Shown here: positions 1 to 6,649 of the stretch, piece after piece
How the letters are laid out: the number at the start of each line of letters is the position of its first letter
Position numbering within the stretch: position 1 is the stretch's first letter
Assembly: GCA_036495485.1 (NCBI GenBank)
Contig: DASXMU010000431.1
Location: 1 to 8,072 of the forward strand
Origin: PALSA-505 sp036495485
GTDB taxonomy: Bacteria; Actinomycetota; Actinomycetes; Streptosporangiales; Streptosporangiaceae
Reading direction: 5' to 3'
DNA: 8,072 bases
Translations under genes and position numbers: made by a program
The notes under the pieces: generated by a model
The model's input: only the letters and a program-made list of their open reading frames with translations
What the model was told of the DNA's origin: nothing
Database searches by the model: none

Positions 1-100
1 TCATTCCGCAGCTTGTTGTCTGCACACGGGTAATCACGCCAAGCTGCCTGCGGAGCACGGCGGCGAGCACGGCGCGGTCAAGCTTCTTGGTAGCTGCCAT
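1..100 (-). CDS. Partial AbiEi-like / DUF559-type protein, N-terminus only
   Basis: This is the start of a minus-strand gene that runs off the left edge. The ATG is the complement of 98-100, and 33 codons are open to base 1. The translation begins MAATKKLDRAVLAAVLRRQ and continues LGVITRVQTTSCGM. The pattern of a short helix, then 'RQ.GVITR.Q....GM', is what I recall from the winged-helix N-terminal domain of AbiEi-type (type IV antitoxin-like) and DUF559 proteins of actinomycetes, where this segment precedes the DNA-binding part. Only the first 33 residues are visible, so whether the gene carries an AbiEi C-terminal domain or a DUF559 nuclease-like domain cannot be told. I see no clear Shine-Dalgarno sequence before the ATG, so a leaderless start is possible. 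It is divergent from aceB across the repeat-bearing gap. The family call rests on pattern recognition alone. Confidence 0.5.
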   Translation of the reverse strand, partial: MAATKKLDRAVLAAVLRRQLGVITRVQTTSCGM

Positions 101-172
101 GCACGCAGAGTGTCAGTACCCACCGACAATCCGTCGCCCCCCCGCCCAGCTGATAGCACTCGGGCTCAAGTC

Positions 173-207
173 CCCTGTGGTGTCGATGGCACATCGACAC
201 CACAGGG
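173..207. repeat. Perfect inverted repeat, 16-bp arms, 3-nt loop
   Basis: The left arm CCCTGTGGTGTCGATG (173-188) and right arm CATCGACACCACAGGG (192-207) are exact reverse complements around GCA (189-191). No T-run follows on either strand, and it lies well away from both flanking gene ends, so an intrinsic terminator is unlikely. A binding site for a dimeric regulator, or a palindromic repeat element, fits better. The same arm motif recurs in copy 2 and in the second half of each 64-bp unit, giving several near-identical half-sites in about 170 bp. Confidence 0.85.
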
Positions 208-240
208 AGGTGGTCACTGGCACATCGACACCACTGGGGG
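177..240. repeat. 64-bp direct repeat, copy 1
   Basis: Bases 177-240 match 285-348 with a single difference (T194 versus C302), giving a 108-bp period. Each copy contains the 16-mer TGGCACATCGACACCA twice, 31 bp apart (187-202 and 218-233 here). In this copy the first 16-mer forms the right side of a perfect inverted repeat. The near identity of the two copies implies recent duplication or gene conversion. Function is unknown: candidates are an operator array or part of a dispersed intergenic repeat family. Confidence 0.9.
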
Positions 241-284
241 TAGTGCGGAGATGATCATCAGCCGCCAGGCTCCAGCTGACCAAG

Positions 285-348
285 GTGGTGTCGATGGCAC
301 ACCGACACCACAGGGAGGTGGTCACTGGCACATCGACACCACTGGGGG
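285..348. repeat. 64-bp direct repeat, copy 2
   Basis: This is the second copy of the 64-bp unit. Its internal 16-mers lie at 295-310 (one base changed: CACCG instead of CATCG) and 326-341. The inverted repeat at its left end is weaker than in copy 1: 12-bp arms (285-296 and 300-311) with one mismatch, because the substitution falls in the right arm and the outer flanking bases differ. Confidence 0.9.
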
Positions 349-417
349 GCTTGGGTTTGGAGCGGATGTGTTCGGAGGCTGGGCAGGGGGGTCGGAGCGG
401 TGAAGGTGACCTTGGGT

Positions 418-445
418 TTGGCGCTGGGAAGGGGGTTTCTAGGAT
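418..445 (+). promoter_or_regulatory. Putative promoter of aceB-glcDEF
   Basis: A possible -35 hexamer TTGGCG (418-423) is followed after 16 bp by TAGGAT (440-445), a good match to the -10 element of the main actinomycete sigma factor. Transcription would start near 452, leaving a leader of about 20 bases that contains the GGAGGA ribosome binding site (461-466). It is the best-spaced hexamer pair I found just upstream of aceB, but the assignment is by eye. Confidence 0.4.
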
Positions 446-473
446 GGGGTGACGCACCTGGGAGGAGCAGCGA

Positions 474-2081
474 GTGGCAGACATCGGCGGCGTGGAGATC
501 ACCGGCACGTATGGGGCCAGGTACGAGGAGATTCTGACTCCTGAGGCGCTTCGGTTGCTGGTGACGCTGCACCGGGAGCTCGCGGGGCGGCGGGCTGAGC
601 TGCTCGACGCGCGGCACGCCCGGCAGCGCGCGCTCGCCGAGGGGGGCACGCTGGACTTCCTGCCGGAGACCAGGAGCATCCGGGAGGACAGGTCCTGGCG
701 GGTGGCCCCGCCCGCGCCCGGGCTGGTGGACCGGCGGGTGGAGATCACCGGGCCCACAGACAGGAAGATGACCATCAACGCGCTGAACTCGGGCGCCAAG
801 GTGTGGCTGGCCGACTTCGAGGATGCCAACACACCGCTGTGGGACAACATGATCGGCGGCCAGCTCAACCTGAGGGACGCGCTGGACCGCACGATCGACT
901 TCACCAGCGACGAGGGCAAGGACTACCGGCTCAAAGACGACCAGGAGCTGGCCACGATCGTGGTCCGGCCGCGCGGCTGGCACCTGGACGAGAAGCACAT
1001 CAGCATCGATGGCAAGCGTGCGTCCGGCAGCCTCACCGACTTCGCCCTGTACATGACGACGTCGGCCAGGAAGCAGCTCGACAAGGGCAAGGGGCCCTAC
1101 TTCTACCTGGCTAAGAATGAGAGTTACCTGGAAGCCCGGCTGTGGAACGATGCGTTCAACCTGGCCCAGGACGCGCTCGGCATTCCCAGGGGCACGATCC
1201 GGGCCACCGTGCTCATCGAGACCATACCGGCGGCCTTCCAGATGGAGGAGATCCTCTACGAGCTCAGGGAGCACTCGGCGGGCCTCAACGCCGGCCGCTG
1301 GGACTACCTGTTCAGCGTGATCAAGAACTTCCGCACCCGGGGGCGTGACTTCGTGCTGCCCGAGCGGAACTCGGTCACGATGACCGCCCCGTTCATGCGC
1401 GCCTACACCGAGCTGCTGGTGAAGACCTGTCACGGCCGGGGCGCGCACGCGATCGGCGGGATGGCGGCGTTCATTCCCAGCAGGCGTGACGCCGAGGTCA
1501 ACCGGATCGCGATGGAGAAAGTGCGGCAGGACAAGACGCGGGAGTCCGGCGACGGCTTCGACGGCTCCTGGGTGGCCCACCCCGATCTCGTGCCGCTATG
1601 CCGGGAGGTCTTCGACGGGGTGCTCGGCGAGGCGCCAAACCAGCTCGGCAAGCTGCGCGGCGAGGTGAGCGTGACCGCCGAGGATCTGCTGGCGGTCGGC
1701 AAGACCCCGGGGGGGATTACCGAGGCCGGACTGCGGAACAACATCAGCGTGGGGCTTCAGTACCTGGCGAGCTGGCTGAACGGAAGCGGCGCGGTCGCGA
1801 TCTTCAACCTGATGGAGGACGCGGCGACCGCAGAGATCGCCCGGTCGCAGGTCTGGCAGTGGCTGCACAACGACATCACCCTGGATGACACCGGCGACAC
1901 GGTCACCCCCGAGCTGGTCGCGCGGATCATCGACGAGGAGCTCGCGTCGATCCGCGAGCAGGGCGGCGAGCAGTTCCGCACCGACCGCTACGAGCAGTCG
2001 GTGGCGCTGTTCAAGGAGGTCGCCCTGGCCGATGACTACTCCGAGTTCCTCACCCTGCCCGCTTACGAACGCATGCCCTGA
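474..2081 (+). CDS. aceB: Malate synthase A
   Basis: The enzyme condenses glyoxylate with acetyl-CoA to give malate in the cytoplasm. At 535 residues it has the normal length of malate synthase A (about 530-540), not the roughly 720 of malate synthase G. The family signature REHSAGLNAGRWDYLF is intact at 265-280. Glu249 and Asp277 sit 28 residues apart, the spacing of the two magnesium ligands known in malate synthase G. RPRGWH (165-170) carries the probable active-site arginine, and FNLMEDAATAEIARSQ (444-459) contains the probable catalytic aspartate (Asp449). DFEDANTPLW (114-123) is also typical. The GTG start is chosen because GGAGGA (461-466) lies 7 bases ahead and the family's N-terminal region then has full length. 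It leads the block, and glcD follows after 66 bases. Making glyoxylate-consuming enzyme alongside GlcDEF suggests growth on glycolate rather than only the glyoxylate shunt; no isocitrate lyase gene is visible here. Confidence 0.96.
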   Translation: MADIGGVEITGTYGARYEEILTPEALRLLVTLHRELAGRRAELLDARHARQRALAEGGTLDFLPETRSIREDRSWRVAPPAPGLVDRRVEITGPTDRKMTINALNSGAKVWLADFEDANTPLWDNMIGGQLNLRDALDRTIDFTSDEGKDYRLKDDQELATIVVRPRGWHLDEKHISIDGKRASGSLTDFALYMTTSARKQLDKGKGPYFYLAKNESYLEARLWNDAFNLAQDALGIPRGTIRATVLIETIPAAFQMEEILYELREHSAGLNAGRWDYLFSVIKNFRTRGRDFVLPERNSVTMTAPFMRAYTELLVKTCHGRGAHAIGGMAAFIPSRRDAEVNRIAMEKVRQDKTRESGDGFDGSWVAHPDLVPLCREVFDGVLGEAPNQLGKLRGEVSVTAEDLLAVGKTPGGITEAGLRNNISVGLQYLASWLNGSGAVAIFNLMEDAATAEIARSQVWQWLHNDITLDDTGDTVTPELVARIIDEELASIREQGGEQFRTDRYEQSVALFKEVALADDYSEFLTLPAYERMP

Positions 2082-2147
2082 TGGCGCTCCCGTGATCGTG
2101 GGGGGCCGCGGCCGGCCTGGGAGCCACCGTCACGAGGAGGAATTGCG

Positions 2148-3596
2148 ATGATCGACACGCTGGTCCCGGTGATGACCCAGGTCTGCGGCGCGGATTACGT
2201 GATCACCGATCCGGCCGAGCTGCGCACCTACGAGTGCGACGGGCTCACCTCGCACCGCAGCACGCCGGGGCTCGTCGTGCTGCCCGGCACCGCCGGGCAG
2301 GTGGCCGGGGTGGTGCGAGCCTGCGCCGCGGCCGGGGTGCCGTTCGTCGCCCGCGGGTCGGGCACTGGGCTGTCCGGCGGGGCGCTGGCGCCGGGGGACG
2401 GCGTGCTGATCGTCACCTCGCGGATGCGCCAGGTCCTCGAGGTAGATCCGCACAGCCGCCGGGCCGTGGTCGAGCCGGGAGTGACCAACCTGGCGGTGAG
2501 CAAGGCGGCGGAACCGTTCGGCTACTTCTACGCCCCGGATCCATCCAGCCAGGTCATCTGCTCGATCGGCGGGAACGTGGCGGAGAACTCCGGCGGCGCG
2601 CACTGCCTGAAGAACGGCTTCACGGTCAACCACGTGGCCGGGCTGGAGGTGGTCACGCCGGACGGCGAGCTGGTCTGGCTGGGCGATGGCACCGGGGCCG
2701 CACCCGGCTACGACCTGATGGGGGCATTCACCGGATCCGAGGGCACGCTCGGGGTCGTCACCAAGGTCGTCGTGCGGCTGACCAGGATCCCGGCGGCGGT
2801 GACCACGCTGCTGGCCGGGTTCGGCACGACCGGCGAGGGTGGCGCCGCGGTCTCGGCGATCATCGCGGCCGGGATCGTGCCCGCTGCCATCGAGATGATG
2901 GACGCGCTGTCGATCGAGGCGGCCGAGGCCGCCGTGCAGTGCAACTACCCGGCGGGTGCGGGCGCGGTGCTGATCGTCGAGCTGGATGGGCCAGAGGCCG
3001 ACGTCGCGGCCGAGACCGCCGCGGTCAGGGAGATCTGCGAGAACACCGGGGCGACCGAGATCAGGGCCGCGGCCGACCCGGCCGAACGGGCGGTGATCTG
3101 GGCAGGCCGCAAGTCCGCGTTCGCCGCGGTCGGCCGGATCGCCACCGCCTACATCGTGCAGGACGGCGTGGTGCCGCGGTCCGCGCTGCAGGACGTGCTG
3201 GACCGGATAGCGCAGCTGTCGGCCAGCACCGGGATCCGGGTCGCCAACGTGTTCCACGCCGGCGACGGGAACCTGCACCCGCTGGTCCTGATCGACGAGG
3301 GCACCGATCCCGCGGCGGCCGAGGAACTCTCCGGCGCCATCATCGACCTGTGCATCGAGCACGGCGGGTCGATCACCGGCGAGCACGGCGTGGGGGTGGA
3401 CAAGTCGAAGTACATGCCGAAGATGTTCGGCGCCGACGACCTGGACACCATGCAGCTCCTGCGTTGCGCGTTCGACCCGCGAGGGCTGTGCAACCCGGGG
3501 AAGATCTACCCGACGCCGCGGCTGTGCGGCGAGGTGCCCGGGTTCCGCCGCGGGCCGCATCCGCTGGTCGCCGCCGGGCAGGCGGATCTACTGTGA
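2148..3596 (+). CDS. glcD: Glycolate oxidase subunit GlcD, FAD-linked
   Basis: This is the flavin catalytic subunit of glycolate dehydrogenase, which oxidises glycolate to glyoxylate and passes electrons on through the iron-sulfur subunit. It has 482 residues, close to the 499 of the E. coli protein. An N-terminal FAD-binding type 4 domain (about 35-215) shows ARGSGTGLSGGAL (68-80), PDPSSQVICSIGGNVAENSGG (from 130) and FTGSEGTLGVVTK (194-206). The C-terminal FAD-linked oxidase domain (about 220-455) carries FHAGDGNLHP (369-378), HGGSITGEHGVGVDKSKYM (405-423) and the closing FDPRGLCNPGKIYP (442-455). The ATG is preceded by a strong GAGGAGG (2134-2140) 7 bases upstream. Its stop overlaps the GTG of glcE, so the two are probably translated together. 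Related FAD-linked oxidases (D-lactate, D-2-hydroxyglutarate) share these motifs; the adjacent glcE, glcF and malate synthase genes make glycolate the best substrate call. Confidence 0.93.
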   Translation: MIDTLVPVMTQVCGADYVITDPAELRTYECDGLTSHRSTPGLVVLPGTAGQVAGVVRACAAAGVPFVARGSGTGLSGGALAPGDGVLIVTSRMRQVLEVDPHSRRAVVEPGVTNLAVSKAAEPFGYFYAPDPSSQVICSIGGNVAENSGGAHCLKNGFTVNHVAGLEVVTPDGELVWLGDGTGAAPGYDLMGAFTGSEGTLGVVTKVVVRLTRIPAAVTTLLAGFGTTGEGGAAVSAIIAAGIVPAAIEMMDALSIEAAEAAVQCNYPAGAGAVLIVELDGPEADVAAETAAVREICENTGATEIRAAADPAERAVIWAGRKSAFAAVGRIATAYIVQDGVVPRSALQDVLDRIAQLSASTGIRVANVFHAGDGNLHPLVLIDEGTDPAAAEELSGAIIDLCIEHGGSITGEHGVGVDKSKYMPKMFGADDLDTMQLLRCAFDPRGLCNPGKIYPTPRLCGEVPGFRRGPHPLVAAGQADLL

Positions 3597-4960
3597 CCAG
3601 CCAGCCAGCCACCGGCGGGCAGCCGCCGCCAGCCGCTCAGCCCTCCGCCGCACAGTCGCCAGCCATGCAGTCACCAGCCGTACAGTCACCAGCCGTACAG
3701 GACGCGCTCGCCGTGGTGTGTGCCAGCCTGCGGCAAGGCGGTGCGGCGGACGCGGTGGCCGGCGTCAAGCCGGCCTTGGTGGCCGCCCCGGCGAGCGTGG
3801 CCGAGGCCGCCGCGACGATGCGGGCCGCGGCAGAGCTCGGCCTCACCGTGGTGCCCAGGGGCAGCGGGTCGCGGCTGTCCTGGGGGCTGGCGCCGGACGG
3901 CTGCGACCTGGTCATCGAGACCAGCGGGCTCGACCGGGTGATCGAGCACGCCCATGGCGACTGGGTGGCCAGTGTCCAGGCCGGGGTCACCCTGGAGCAC
4001 CTGGCCGGGGTGCTGGCCGGCCACGGTCAGCGGCTGATGCTCGACGTGCCCGCGCCCGCCGGTGGCGGCCAGGGCACGATCGGCGGTGTCCTCGCCACCG
4101 GGATGGCCGGACCGAAGCGGCTGCGCTACGGCACACCGCGCGACCTGCTGACCGGCCTGACGGTCGTGCGCCCCGACGGCGTGGTGGCCAAGTCCGGCGG
4201 CAAGGTCGTCAAGAACGTGGCCGGCTATGACCTGGGCAAGCTGTTCGCCGGGTCGTTCGGCACGCTCGGCCTGATCGCCGAGGCGACGTTCCGGCTGCAC
4301 CCGGTCCCCGCGGCCGTCGCCTACGTCAGCAACGAGTGCGCCACCGCGGCGCAGGCGGCCGCCACCGTGGCCGCCGCGGTGGCGTCCCCGCTGCAGCCGT
4401 CGGCCGTGGAGATCGACCGGCCGGTCCCTGGCGGCTCTATCGGTGTGAGCGTACTGCTCGAGGGCAACCCGGCGGGCGTGCCCGCGCGAGTGGATGGAAT
4501 GCTCGGCCTGCTCGGCGACGGCGCGGCACAATCGGGCGAGGCGCCGGCCTGGTGGGGCCACGGGGCCGGTGACGGGACGCTGATCAGGGTCGCGTTCTGG
4601 GCCGGGGCACTGGAGTCCATCCTCGGCACCCTTGACGCGGTGGCGGCGGCCTCTGGCCTGCGGCCGGCCGTGGGCGGCTCGGCGGGCGCCGGTGTGCTGT
4701 ATGCGGCGATCGACGCCCAGGCCGGGCCGACGGCGGTGGCCAGGTACGTCACCGAACTGCGGACGGGAGCCGTACGGATCAAAGCCGGTGGGCTTCCGCC
4801 GGTACGCGGCAGCGTCGTCGTGCTGACCGCGCCGCCTGGCGTCAGGGAGCTGGTGGATCTCTGGGGCCCGGTCCCTGGGGCCGGCCTGATGCGGTCGGTG
4901 AAGGACCAGTTCGACCCGGGCCACCGGATGGCACCCGGCCGGTTCGCGGGAGGAATCTGA
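3593..4960 (+). CDS. glcE: Glycolate oxidase subunit GlcE, FAD-binding
   Basis: This is the second flavin subunit of glycolate dehydrogenase. It has an FAD-binding type 4 fold: VVPRGSGSRLSWG (86-98), GTIGGVLATGMAGPKRLRYG (161-180), the GlcE-typical SGGKVVKNVAGYDLGKLFAG (201-220) and SFGTLGLIAEATFRLHPVP (221-239). The chosen GTG overlaps the glcD stop (GTGA), with AGGCGG (3580-3585) 7 bases ahead. This gives 455 residues, longer than the 350 of E. coli GlcE. Part of the excess is a Pro/Ala/Gln-rich N-terminus of about 36 residues containing QSPAM-QSPAV-QSPAV, encoded by a 15-bp tandem repeat; an in-frame ATG at 3665 could be an alternative start. The last 33 residues (423-455) are duplicated in the mini-ORF that follows. 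The stop overlaps that mini-ORF's ATG. Confidence 0.92.
   Translation: MTSQPATGGQPPPAAQPSAAQSPAMQSPAVQSPAVQDALAVVCASLRQGGAADAVAGVKPALVAAPASVAEAAATMRAAAELGLTVVPRGSGSRLSWGLAPDGCDLVIETSGLDRVIEHAHGDWVASVQAGVTLEHLAGVLAGHGQRLMLDVPAPAGGGQGTIGGVLATGMAGPKRLRYGTPRDLLTGLTVVRPDGVVAKSGGKVVKNVAGYDLGKLFAGSFGTLGLIAEATFRLHPVPAAVAYVSNECATAAQAAATVAAAVASPLQPSAVEIDRPVPGGSIGVSVLLEGNPAGVPARVDGMLGLLGDGAAQSGEAPAWWGHGAGDGTLIRVAFWAGALESILGTLDAVAAASGLRPAVGGSAGAGVLYAAIDAQAGPTAVARYVTELRTGAVRIKAGGLPPVRGSVVVLTAPPGVRELVDLWGPVPGAGLMRSVKDQFDPGHRMAPGRFAGGI
3653..3697 (+). repeat. 15-bp tandem repeat inside glcE, three units
   Basis: The unit CAGTCACCAGCCGTA occurs exactly at 3668-3682 and 3683-3697. A diverged first unit lies at 3653-3667 (CAGTCGCCAGCCATG), and a further CAG follows. 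Each unit is a whole number of codons and adds one QSPAx pentapeptide to the N-terminal tail of GlcE ahead of its FAD-binding domain, so copy changes would keep the frame. The region is low-complexity Pro/Ala/Gln and probably disordered. Confidence 0.9.
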
Positions 4961-4966
4961 TGAACG
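4859..4966 (+). repeat. 108-bp direct repeat, copy A: glcE 3' end and junction
   Basis: Bases 4859-4966 match 4996-5103 with only three differences (4871/5008, 4876/5013, 4884/5021). All three lie in the first 26 bases, and the last 82 bases are identical. The copy spans the last 33 codons of glcE, the GGGAGGA ribosome binding site, the TGATGA stop/start overlap and the first bases of the downstream reading frame. Confidence 0.97.
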
Positions 4967-5097
4967 ACCCGCCGGAGCCCGCCGATGGACGGAACCTCTG
5001 GGGCCCGATCCCGGGGGCCGCCCTGATGCGGTCGGTGAAGGACCAGTTCGACCCGGGCCACCGGATGGCACCCGGCCGGTTCGCGGGAGGAATCTGA
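4960..5097 (+). CDS. 45-residue mini-ORF, duplicate of the GlcE C-terminal tail
   Basis: This ORF runs ATG to TGA for 45 residues. Residues 13-45 repeat GlcE 423-455 with 31 of 33 identical (V to I and G to A). The first 12 residues (MNDPPEPADGRN) are not from GlcE; they could be leftover glcF N-terminus or filler. Its ATG overlaps the glcE stop, and its own stop overlaps the glcF ATG. Both overlaps are ATGA, and each is preceded by the same GGGAGGA site, so ribosomes could pass glcE, mini-ORF and glcF in sequence. The encoded piece is only the closing tail of a FAD-linked oxidase and lacks the FAD-binding domain, so no enzyme activity is expected. It may be a neutral scar of recombination that survives because it keeps the coupling intact, or it may dock on the GlcDEF complex. 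I cannot tell which. Confidence 0.55.
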   Translation: MNDPPEPADGRNLWGPIPGAALMRSVKDQFDPGHRMAPGRFAGGI

Positions 5098-5103
5098 TGA
5101 ACG
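4996..5103 (+). repeat. 108-bp direct repeat, copy B: mini-ORF end and glcF start
   Basis: This second copy starts 137 bp downstream of copy A. It supplies most of the mini-ORF, the ribosome binding site of glcF and the glcF ATG. The 29 bases between the copies (4967-4995) show no clear match to the 29 bases after copy B (5104-5132), so it is not a simple exact tandem duplication of a 137-bp unit. Confidence 0.97.
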
Positions 5104-6452
5104 GCCAGGGACGAGACCCGATCGGGGAGCTCAGGTCGCTGGCGGGCGACTGCGTGCACTGCGGCTTCTGCCTGCCCGTCTGCCCGACCTACCAGCTCTG
5201 GGGCGAGGAGATGGACTCGCCGCGCGGCCGGATCCACCTGATGACCCAGGTGCTGGACGGTGGCGAGCTCAGCGACGCCACCGCCACCCACCTGGACCGC
5301 TGCCTTGGCTGCATGGCCTGCGTCCCGGCCTGCCCGTCCGGGGTGCGCTACGACCGGCTGATCGAGGCTGCGCGCACCTGGGTGGAGGACGCCGCCGAGC
5401 GCCCTGACCCCGACGGCGGGCAGAGCGAGGGCTACCACCGGACGCTGCGCGGCCGTGCGGTCAGGGCCGCGATCTTCTCGGTGTTCCCCCACCCGCGCCG
5501 CCTCCGGCTGCTCACCGGCCCGCTGCGGGCCGCGCAGCGCATCGGCCTGGACGAGCTGATCAGGCGCAGCAGCCTGCCGGGCCGCCTGTCCCCCGAACTC
5601 GCCGCCACCCTCAGGCTGGCTCCGCCCCAGCGGGGCCGCGTCCCGCCGCTGCCCCGGCGGGTGGCGGCCCACGGCGAGCGCCGCGCCGTGGTTGGCATGC
5701 TCACCGGCTGTGTGCAGGGAGTCTTCTTCCCTCAGGTCAACACCGCCACGGCGCGCGTGCTCGCGGCCGAGGGCTGCGATGTCGTGATACCGAAGGGCCA
5801 GGGCTGCTGCGGGGCGCTGTCGCTGCACGCGGGCCGGCGCCGCGAGGCCCTGACGCTGGCCCGGCACACGATCGCCACGTTCGAGCAGGCCGGGGTGGAC
5901 ACGATCGTGGTCAACTCGGCGGGCTGTGGCTCGGCCATGAAGGAGTACGGGGAACTGCTGGCCGGTGAGCCGGACTGGGCGGCTAGAGCCGGCGCCCTGG
6001 CCGGTAAGGTGCGGGACTTCGCCGAGTTCCTCGCCGATCTCACCGGTGGCGCCGGCGGCGTGCAGGCCGCCCGGCATCCGCTGCCCATCAAGGCCGTCTA
6101 CCACGACGCCTGCCATCTCGGCCACGCACAGCGCATCAAGGCACAGCCGCGCGCCCTGCTGCGCGGCATCCCGGAGCTGGCACTGACCGAGACCGGCGAC
6201 GGCGGCACCTGCTGCGGATCGGCCGGCATCTACAACCTGCTCCAGCCCGAGACGGCCCGTGAGCTGGGTGAACGGAAGGCGGCCACGGTCCGGGCGACTG
6301 GCGCGGAGCTGCTCATCTCGGCCAATCCCGGCTGCTCGCTGCAGATAGCCTCGGCGCTCGCCGCGCAGGGAGTATCGATGCCGGTGGCACACACGGCCCA
6401 GGTGCTCGACGCCTCCATCCGCGGCCTTCCGGTGGCCAGCCTGACCGGCTGA
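5097..6452 (+). CDS. glcF: Glycolate oxidase iron-sulfur subunit GlcF
   Basis: This is the electron-transfer subunit of glycolate dehydrogenase, expected to carry electrons from the GlcD/GlcE flavins to the membrane quinone pool. It has 451 residues against 407 in E. coli. Two ferredoxin-type [4Fe-4S] motifs lie at the N-terminus: CVHCGFCLPVCP (Cys 19, 22, 25, 29) and CLGCMACVPACP (Cys 69, 72, 75, 79). Two cysteine-rich (CCG) domains follow, with GCCGALSLHAGRRREAL (236-252) in the first and HDACH (336-340) plus TCCGSAGIY (371-379) in the second. These are the hallmarks of GlcF and related heterodisulfide-reductase-like subunits. There is no signal peptide or membrane span, so membrane association would be peripheral. 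The ATG overlaps the mini-ORF stop, with GGGAGGA a few bases upstream. A basic stretch at about 115-195 links the ferredoxin and CCG parts. It is the last gene of the block. Confidence 0.94.
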   Translation: MNGQGRDPIGELRSLAGDCVHCGFCLPVCPTYQLWGEEMDSPRGRIHLMTQVLDGGELSDATATHLDRCLGCMACVPACPSGVRYDRLIEAARTWVEDAAERPDPDGGQSEGYHRTLRGRAVRAAIFSVFPHPRRLRLLTGPLRAAQRIGLDELIRRSSLPGRLSPELAATLRLAPPQRGRVPPLPRRVAAHGERRAVVGMLTGCVQGVFFPQVNTATARVLAAEGCDVVIPKGQGCCGALSLHAGRRREALTLARHTIATFEQAGVDTIVVNSAGCGSAMKEYGELLAGEPDWAARAGALAGKVRDFAEFLADLTGGAGGVQAARHPLPIKAVYHDACHLGHAQRIKAQPRALLRGIPELALTETGDGGTCCGSAGIYNLLQPETARELGERKAATVRATGAELLISANPGCSLQIASALAAQGVSMPVAHTAQVLDASIRGLPVASLTG

Positions 6453-6649
6453 AAATACCGTTTATCGCGGTACAGGCCGCTGGGCTGTTCCCGGATATGG
6501 ACAGACACTGATAAATGACGTAGGTGCGCAAGACCCAATGTCACACCATGGGATCGAGGTGCCGCAGACCTTCGTCACCACCGATCACGCGCAGCCAGCA
6601 GACCTGCTCGGGGCAAGGACACCTTCAGCCTGCTGACGTTCCTGGCCGG
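6453..6649. other. Convergent intergenic gap, possible small-peptide remnant
   Basis: These 197 bases separate the glcF stop from the stop of the opposing padR gene. There is no strong terminator with a T-run. A weak 5-bp stem (TACCG/CGGTA, 6456-6472) lies just after glcF, and a 6-bp GC stem lies at the padR end. A 32-codon plus-strand ORF (6538-6636, MSHHGIEVPQTFVTTDHAQP...) has no good ribosome binding site. Adding one base in its GGGG run (6610-6613) would extend it into KDTFSLLTFLAG and a stop at 6651-6653. That makes it a possible broken short gene, but the evidence is thin. Confidence 0.4.

Larger units (their letters stand above)
101..473. other. Intergenic region between divergent genes, rich in repeats
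   Basis: This 373-base gap lies between the minus-strand gene ending at base 100 and aceB. It holds two copies of a 64-bp repeat (177-240, 285-348), an inverted repeat with 16-bp arms (173-207), an 11-bp direct repeat CTTGGGTTTGG (350-360 and 411-421), and a probable aceB promoter and ribosome binding site at its right end. One frame is open across 110-403, but its product is just the translated repeat (HWHIDTTGG twice) and I do not regard it as a gene. Confidence 0.7.

Noticed and set aside
173..348. CRISPR array
   Set aside because: There are only two 64-bp units, with internal palindromes and irregular spacing, and no set of uniform spacers and repeats.
110..403. 97-codon plus-strand ORF across the repeat region
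   Set aside because: Its product is the 64-bp repeat translated twice plus Gly/Pro-rich filler. It has no ribosome binding site, no family resemblance, and crosses the inverted repeat and both repeat copies.
258..1580. 440-codon minus-strand ORF opposite aceB
   Set aside because: It is the antisense of a clearly recognisable malate synthase gene. The product is Arg/Pro/His-rich with no domain; other long minus-strand frames opposite glcD, glcE and glcF were rejected on the same grounds.
2104..2113. GC palindrome GGCCGCGGCC between aceB and glcD as a terminator
   Set aside because: It is short, has no loop or T-run, and is ordinary for this base composition. The strong glcD ribosome binding site and same-strand spacing favour read-through.
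2234..3592. Very long open frame through glcD in the glcE frame
   Set aside because: It encodes Arg/Gly/Ala-rich nonsense in the +2 frame of glcD, as expected for GC-rich codons. Only the part after the GTG at 3593 is the real glcE.
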